From assembly GCA_900100095.1 (NCBI GenBank), contig FMTN01000024.1:1-64000 (forward strand): a DNA stretch of 64,000 nt. Reading direction: 5' to 3'. Shown in pieces: positions 60,528-64,000 of this stretch. This DNA is from Lachnospiraceae bacterium C10. Its GTDB lineage: Bacteria > Bacillota > Clostridia > Lachnospirales > Lachnospiraceae. A program made the translations under genes and the position numbers. Below the pieces are notes generated by a model. It was given only the letters and a program-made list of their open reading frames with translations. It was not told the DNA's origin and searched no databases. Positions within the stretch are counted from its first letter, which is position 1. Every line of letters starts with the position of its first letter.

Positions 60528-62714
60528 ATGGGAATTACATTTGATGAAAAGAGCAGACGTTTTGCTTTAGAGACAGAAAATACAAGCTATCAGATCATGG
60601 TGGATAAGCATAACCGGCTGATCCATCTGTATTACGGACCGAAATTGCATGGAGCAGCAGATTACCTGATCACCTGTCAGGACAGGGGATTTTCTGCTAA
60701 TCCGTATGATGCGGGAGAGGATCGTACCTATTCTTTGGATGCCCTGCCGCAGGAATATCCAACAACGGGAACGGGAGATTTTCGAAGTCCTGCGCTGACG
60801 GTTGTGGATGAACAGGGTGTCATGGGCTGTGACCTTACCTATCAAAAGCACAAGATTGTAGCGGGAAAGTATGCCCTTAAGGGTCTTCCGGCAGCCTATG
60901 ACAAGGAGAATACCTCAGCAACTCTTGTCATAACCTTGGAGGATCAGGTTCTGGGGCTTGAAGTGGATCTGTATTACGGCGTTTTGGAGAAGACCGATGT
61001 GGTTACAAGAGCAGCTGTGATTCGTAACGCAGGCGAGGGCTGTCTTCGTGTGGAAAAAGCATTATCCGCAAATCTTGATTTTGTAAGCGGAGAATATGAT
61101 CTGATTACCTTCCATGGACGTCACGGAATGGAACGCAATACGGACAGGCAGCGTATGATTAACCGGGAGATTCGGGTTGGAAGCCGACGGGGTGCGTCTT
61201 CCCATCAGTATAACCCTCTGGCGGTTCTGGCAGAGCGGGATACGACGGAGATGGCAGGTGGATGCTGGGGTATGCAGTTCGTATACAGTGGCGGATTCGT
61301 CTGCTCCACGGAAAAGGATCAGTACGACCAGGTGCGCTTCCAGATGGGACTGGCAGAATACGGCTTATCCTACCCTCTTGAGAAGGGGGAGGAGCTGATT
61401 GCACCGGAGGTTATTATGTCCTACAGTAACAGCGGATTGCGTCAGCTGTCATGGAATTTTGCAGATACCATCAAAGAGCATGTGATCCGTGGACCGTGGC
61501 AGACAAAGATTCGACCGGTACTTTTGAACAGTTGGGAAGCTTTTTACATGGATTTTGACGGAGAGAAGCTTCGCGGTCTGGCGGATGAGGCGAAGGATCT
61601 GGGCATGGATATGCTCGTGCTGGACGACGGCTGGTTCGGTCATCGGGAGGATGACAGCACAAGCCTCGGAGACTGGTTCGTATGGGAAGAAAAGCTGGGA
61701 GGAAGTCTTAGAGATCTTGTGGATTACGTTCATGAGAAGGATCTGCTTTTCGGTCTTTGGTTTGAGCCGGAAATGGTGAGTGAAGACAGCCTCCTGTACC
61801 GGAAGCATCCGGATTATGCCCTGCAGATTCCGGGGAAAAAGCCGGTTCGCGGACGTTACCAGCTGGTATTGGATTTCTCACGACAGGAAGTTGTGGACGC
61901 CATTTACGAGCAGGTCAGCAAGGTGATAGAAGAAAATGATATCGACTATGTAAAATGGGATTATAACCGGAGCATCATTGACGTATATTCTGCAGAAAGT
62001 GCTTGTCAGGGAAAGGTGCTCTATGATTATATACTGGGGCTGTATCAGTTCCTGGAGCGACTGCATGACCAGTTCCCGAACCTTTTGGTTGAGGGATGCA
62101 GTGGCGGCGGCGGTCGCTTTGATGCCGGAATGCTCTACTATACTCCGCAGATCTGGTGCAGCGACAATACCGATGCCATCGACCGCCTGAAGATTCAGTA
62201 TGGAACATCCTTTGGTTATCCGGCGATGAGCATGGGCGCGCATGTATCAGTGTCACCGAATGAACAGTGCGGTCGTGAGGTATCCCTACAGACCCGTTCT
62301 CTTGTGGCAATGGCCGGAACCTACGGTTATGAGCTGGATCCGGGAAAGATGACGGAGGAAGAGAAGGCGCAGGTTCGCGGTGAAATCACAAGACAAAAGC
62401 AGCTTGCACCGCTGGTTATGGATGGACGTTACTACCGTCTGAGCGATCCTTTTACAGCACCGGTGACCGCCTGGGGCTTTGTATCCCGGGATGCAGGCGA
62501 GGCATTCTTTGCGGCTGTTGTTATGGAAGTCTCCTGCAATATGCCGACGCGTTACGTTCGCTTTGCCGGATTAGAGCCGCATCGTTTCTATCGAAACGAA
62601 TCCGATGGAAAAGTATATGCATCCGATGCGCTTATGGCGGTAGGTATGCCGTTACCGTTTAAGACAGGTGAGTATCAGAGTTATTCCTGGCATCTGGAAT
62701 TGTGCGGGGAATAA
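60528..62714 (+). CDS. agaA: GH36 alpha-galactosidase
   Basis: The 728-residue enzyme releases galactose from melibiose, raffinose and related oligosaccharides. The N-terminal beta supersandwich (about 1-320) is followed by a barrel with LVLDDGWFGHREDDS, the nucleophile in VKWDYNRS (about 478) and acid/base region WCSDNTDAIDRLKIQYGTS (about 545), plus EGCSGGGGRFDAGML. No signal peptide is present, so substrates are imported. I start at ATG 60528 behind AAAGGAGA. The length and motifs match AgaA/RafA. Confidence 0.95.
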   Translation: MGITFDEKSRRFALETENTSYQIMVDKHNRLIHLYYGPKLHGAADYLITCQDRGFSANPYDAGEDRTYSLDALPQEYPTTGTGDFRSPALTVVDEQGVMGCDLTYQKHKIVAGKYALKGLPAAYDKENTSATLVITLEDQVLGLEVDLYYGVLEKTDVVTRAAVIRNAGEGCLRVEKALSANLDFVSGEYDLITFHGRHGMERNTDRQRMINREIRVGSRRGASSHQYNPLAVLAERDTTEMAGGCWGMQFVYSGGFVCSTEKDQYDQVRFQMGLAEYGLSYPLEKGEELIAPEVIMSYSNSGLRQLSWNFADTIKEHVIRGPWQTKIRPVLLNSWEAFYMDFDGEKLRGLADEAKDLGMDMLVLDDGWFGHREDDSTSLGDWFVWEEKLGGSLRDLVDYVHEKDLLFGLWFEPEMVSEDSLLYRKHPDYALQIPGKKPVRGRYQLVLDFSRQEVVDAIYEQVSKVIEENDIDYVKWDYNRSIIDVYSAESACQGKVLYDYILGLYQFLERLHDQFPNLLVEGCSGGGGRFDAGMLYYTPQIWCSDNTDAIDRLKIQYGTSFGYPAMSMGAHVSVSPNEQCGREVSLQTRSLVAMAGTYGYELDPGKMTEEEKAQVRGEITRQKQLAPLVMDGRYYRLSDPFTAPVTAWGFVSRDAGEAFFAAVVMEVSCNMPTRYVRFAGLEPHRFYRNESDGKVYASDALMAVGMPLPFKTGEYQSYSWHLELCGE

Positions 62715-62725
62715 AAATTTAACAC

Positions 62726-62794
62726 GCCGTGAGCAAGAAATCCCCAACCTCTAAACGGAGTGTAGGTGGTGGGATGAATTGCGAATAACACGGC
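62726..62794. repeat. IS200/IS605 right-end-like hairpin relic
   Basis: GCCGTG (62726-62731) pairs with CACGGC (62789-62794) and encloses AAGAAATCCCCAACCTCTAA and AGGTGGTGGG, which form a second hairpin. The inner part resembles IS605-type right ends and the reverse complement of the inner hairpin of copy A at 22556-22592. No transposase gene is present. It may be a solo relic. Confidence 0.5.
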
Positions 62795-62809
62795 ATTTTT
62801 AGTACCATA

Positions 62810-62860
62810 AAAGTGTAGTTGTTAGAGAGTAATTAACTCTGACATCTGCACTTTTTTTTT
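62810..62860 (+). terminator. intrinsic terminator
   Basis: AAAAGTGTAG pairs with CTGCACTTTT with mismatches around an inner GTTAGAG/CTCTGAC helix, followed by nine T residues. It ends the agaA transcript before vapBC. Confidence 0.8.
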
Positions 62861-62891
62861 CGTTACATATAATTGTTGTGAGAAGGTTTTT

Positions 62892-62921
62892 TTGACTATG
62901 GTCTATATCGTGGTATATACT
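62892..62921 (+). promoter_or_regulatory. promoter/operator of vapBC
   Basis: TTGACT (62892-62897) and TATACT (62916-62921) are 18 bases apart. The palindrome GTATATAC overlaps the -10 box and is a likely site for the VapB-VapC complex. Confidence 0.6.
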
Positions 62922-62945
62922 ATAAATGAAAGGAAGGTGGTTATT

Positions 62946-63176
62946 ATGATGACTGCAAAGGTTTTTGAAAATGGAAGAAGTCAGGCAATCAGACTTCCTA
63001 AGGAATGTCGTTTCACATCAGATGAGGTGATGGTGAATAAAATTGGAGATATTGTGATACTGCTTCCTAAGCAGAACAAGTGGGATTCGTTTATGAGAGC
63101 AATCGACATGTTCTCGGATGATTTCATGGCTGACGGAAGAGCAACAGATATGGTACAGGAGCGTGAAGAATTATGA
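62946..63176 (+). CDS. vapB: VapB-type antitoxin (AbrB-like)
   Basis: The 76-residue protein has an AbrB/SpoVT-type swapped-hairpin DNA-binding head (MTAKVFENGRSQAIRLPKEC, then VMVNKIGDIVILLPK) and a short acidic tail that should wrap the toxin. AAGGTGG precedes two adjacent ATG codons (62946 and 62949). Its stop overlaps the toxin start by ATGA. On a low-copy replicon such a pair can act in maintenance. Confidence 0.92.
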   Translation: MMTAKVFENGRSQAIRLPKECRFTSDEVMVNKIGDIVILLPKQNKWDSFMRAIDMFSDDFMADGRATDMVQEREEL

Positions 63177-63574
63177 GATATATGCTTGATACCAACATCT
63201 GTATCTATGCTATAAAGCATAAGCCGGAAAAAGTATTTCAGAAATTACAGTCGGTTGATCCGCAGGATGTCTGTGTATCGTCAGTTACGTATGCAGAACT
63301 GGTGCATGGTGTGGAAAAAAGTGCAACCGTAGAGAAGAACAGGTTGGCACTGTCCATGCTTTTGGCTAATATTGAAATTTTGGATTTTGATGTAGATGCT
63401 GCCAATTGCTATGGAAAGATCAGAGCCAATCTGGAGAAAAAAGGAACTCCGATAGGACCTCTCGATATGATGATTGCCGGTCATGCGATGTCAATGGGGT
63501 ATACTGTGGTAACAAACAATGTGAAAGAGTTCTCCAGAGTCCCAGATCTGAAAATAGAGAACTGGGCTGAGTGA
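63173..63574 (+). CDS. vapC: VapC-type PIN-domain toxin
   Basis: The 133-residue PIN nuclease has the acidic metal residues: Asp in YMLDTNICIYA (6), Glu in VTYAELVHG (42) and Asp in IGPLDMMIAGHA (about 98), with TNNVKEFSRVPDL near the end. VapC toxins cleave tRNA or rRNA. It is coupled to vapB by a four-base overlap. Copy B of the palindromic element begins 30 bases after its stop. Confidence 0.94.
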   Translation: MRYMLDTNICIYAIKHKPEKVFQKLQSVDPQDVCVSSVTYAELVHGVEKSATVEKNRLALSMLLANIEILDFDVDAANCYGKIRANLEKKGTPIGPLDMMIAGHAMSMGYTVVTNNVKEFSRVPDLKIENWAE

Positions 63575-63603
63575 TCATAGTTCGTCAAGTTGCATTTCGT
63601 ATT

Positions 63604-63768
63604 CAAGTCTCGCTCGCGAGACTTGGCGCGAGATTTGCGTCAGCGTAGCTGACATATTTCATATGCAAATCTCTGCGCATCCTCGCGGAGCGTTTATCTC
63701 AGTCGGAGATTGTAACCCCTACCTTCGCTTCGCTTAGAGGAAGGGGTCTTATCCGACTGAGATAAAAC
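63604..63768 (+). repeat. long palindromic element, copy B
   Basis: A 165-nt element has the same plan as copy A at 22418. Palindrome 63604-63625; stem 63631-63638/63665-63672 around hairpin GTCAGC/GCTGAC; the identical 22-nt block from 63674; outer stem 63696-63706/63753-63763; and inner hairpin 63715-63724/63738-63747. The stems differ from copy A in sequence but keep pairing. The internal second half-stem of copy A is missing here, which accounts for the shorter length. Confidence 0.88.
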
Positions 63769-63811
63769 CGGAAAGTAGAGTCCGGAAAGTTTCTTATATA
63801 TTTGTCTATTG

Positions 63812-63847
63812 ATTCCCTGGTGATGTGATTTGCCAGGGAATGTTTTT
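63812..63847 (+). terminator. intrinsic terminator after copy B
   Basis: ATTCCCTGG (63812-63820) pairs perfectly with CCAGGGAAT (63833-63841), followed by GTTTTTTAT. It would end the vapBC transcript, including the palindromic element. Confidence 0.88.
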
Positions 63848-63861
63848 TATTTCTTTTGTAT

Positions 63862-63890
63862 AAAAGTACAACGTCATTGTACTTTTTCCT
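63862..63890. terminator. second hairpin, possibly bidirectional terminator
   Basis: AAAAGTACAA (63862-63871) pairs perfectly with TTGTACTTTT (63877-63886), with T-rich sequence on both strands. The last 110 bases of the window (63891-64000) show no convincing gene; an AT-rich TATAAT at 63936 may belong to a promoter of a gene beyond the edge. Confidence 0.65.
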
Positions 63891-64000
63891 CCATAAGTCC
63901 AACCTTTGGCAAACGATTAAAAAAGCATGACAACCTATAATAAGTCTTGTCAACGAGATGCAAGAAGCTAACCGGTTATGCTTCAGAAATTCTATAGGAG

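Noticed and set aside
62726-62794. Complete insertion sequence
   Set aside because: No TnpA or TnpB frame, left end or target sequence is visible; only a right-end-like hairpin can be claimed.
63699-63953. 84-codon minus-strand frame near the right edge
   Set aside because: It runs through the palindromic element and two terminator hairpins and has no binding site.

Overview
The window looks like a piece of a Lachnospiraceae (Clostridia) genome: moderate GC, strong AGGAGG-type ribosome binding sites, a tetrahydrofolate riboswitch on folE, DegV, DUF2974 and LplB-type sugar transport genes. It does not look like an ordinary chromosomal interval. It holds a plasmid-type replication and partition region: a Rep_3 initiator (30730-32010) behind about twenty iterons (30050-30712), and a parA plus ribbon-helix-helix partner pair (24295-25567) with two arrays of 11-bp repeats. 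Around these lie housekeeping genes (folate synthesis, aroB, phosphoglucomutase, lactate dehydrogenase) and, at the left edge, the promoters of an rRNA operon. I infer a chromid or secondary chromosome. An integrated plasmid is the alternative.

Left part (1-24 kb). Three tandem rRNA promoters read leftward off the window. Then come an AraC regulator, a zinc-type ABC transporter operon (znuA/C/B with two accessory genes), a FIST-GGDEF diguanylate cyclase, a NifX-SlyD fusion, thymidine kinase, a DtxR-like regulator overlapping folC, a riboswitch-controlled folate operon (folE, HD protein, folP, folBK fusion), aroB, a Crp/Fnr regulator, phosphoglucomutase, HAD and lipase-like genes and a CinA-type amidase.

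Middle (24-32 kb). The par operon, a 1.1-kb AT-rich non-coding stretch with phased repeats and a folded 170-nt element, a GH13 amylase, HAD and Nudix genes, the iteron array and rep. To the right of rep nearly every gene is on the + strand; to the left the - strand is favoured. This fits bidirectional replication from here.

Right part (32-64 kb). An NSS-family amino-acid transporter, an MFS transporter with a secreted transglutaminase-like protein, a LacI-controlled fructan/sucrose ABC operon with a GH32 enzyme, a four-gene sensory module (anchored binding protein, histidine kinase, response regulator, second binding protein) ahead of a mannose-family PTS, lactate dehydrogenase, a second diguanylate cyclase, DegV, an AraC plus GH36 alpha-galactosidase pair and a vapBC toxin-antitoxin.

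The most unusual signal is a dispersed family of palindromic elements that I do not recognise. Two long copies (22418-22607 and 63604-63768) share one fold, with compensatory changes in several stems. Three short copies lie in front of two genes and, in frame, inside znuC. Other strong signals are the 11-bp partition repeats, the 22-bp iterons, the THF riboswitch and a terminator-like hairpin in the first codons of folC.
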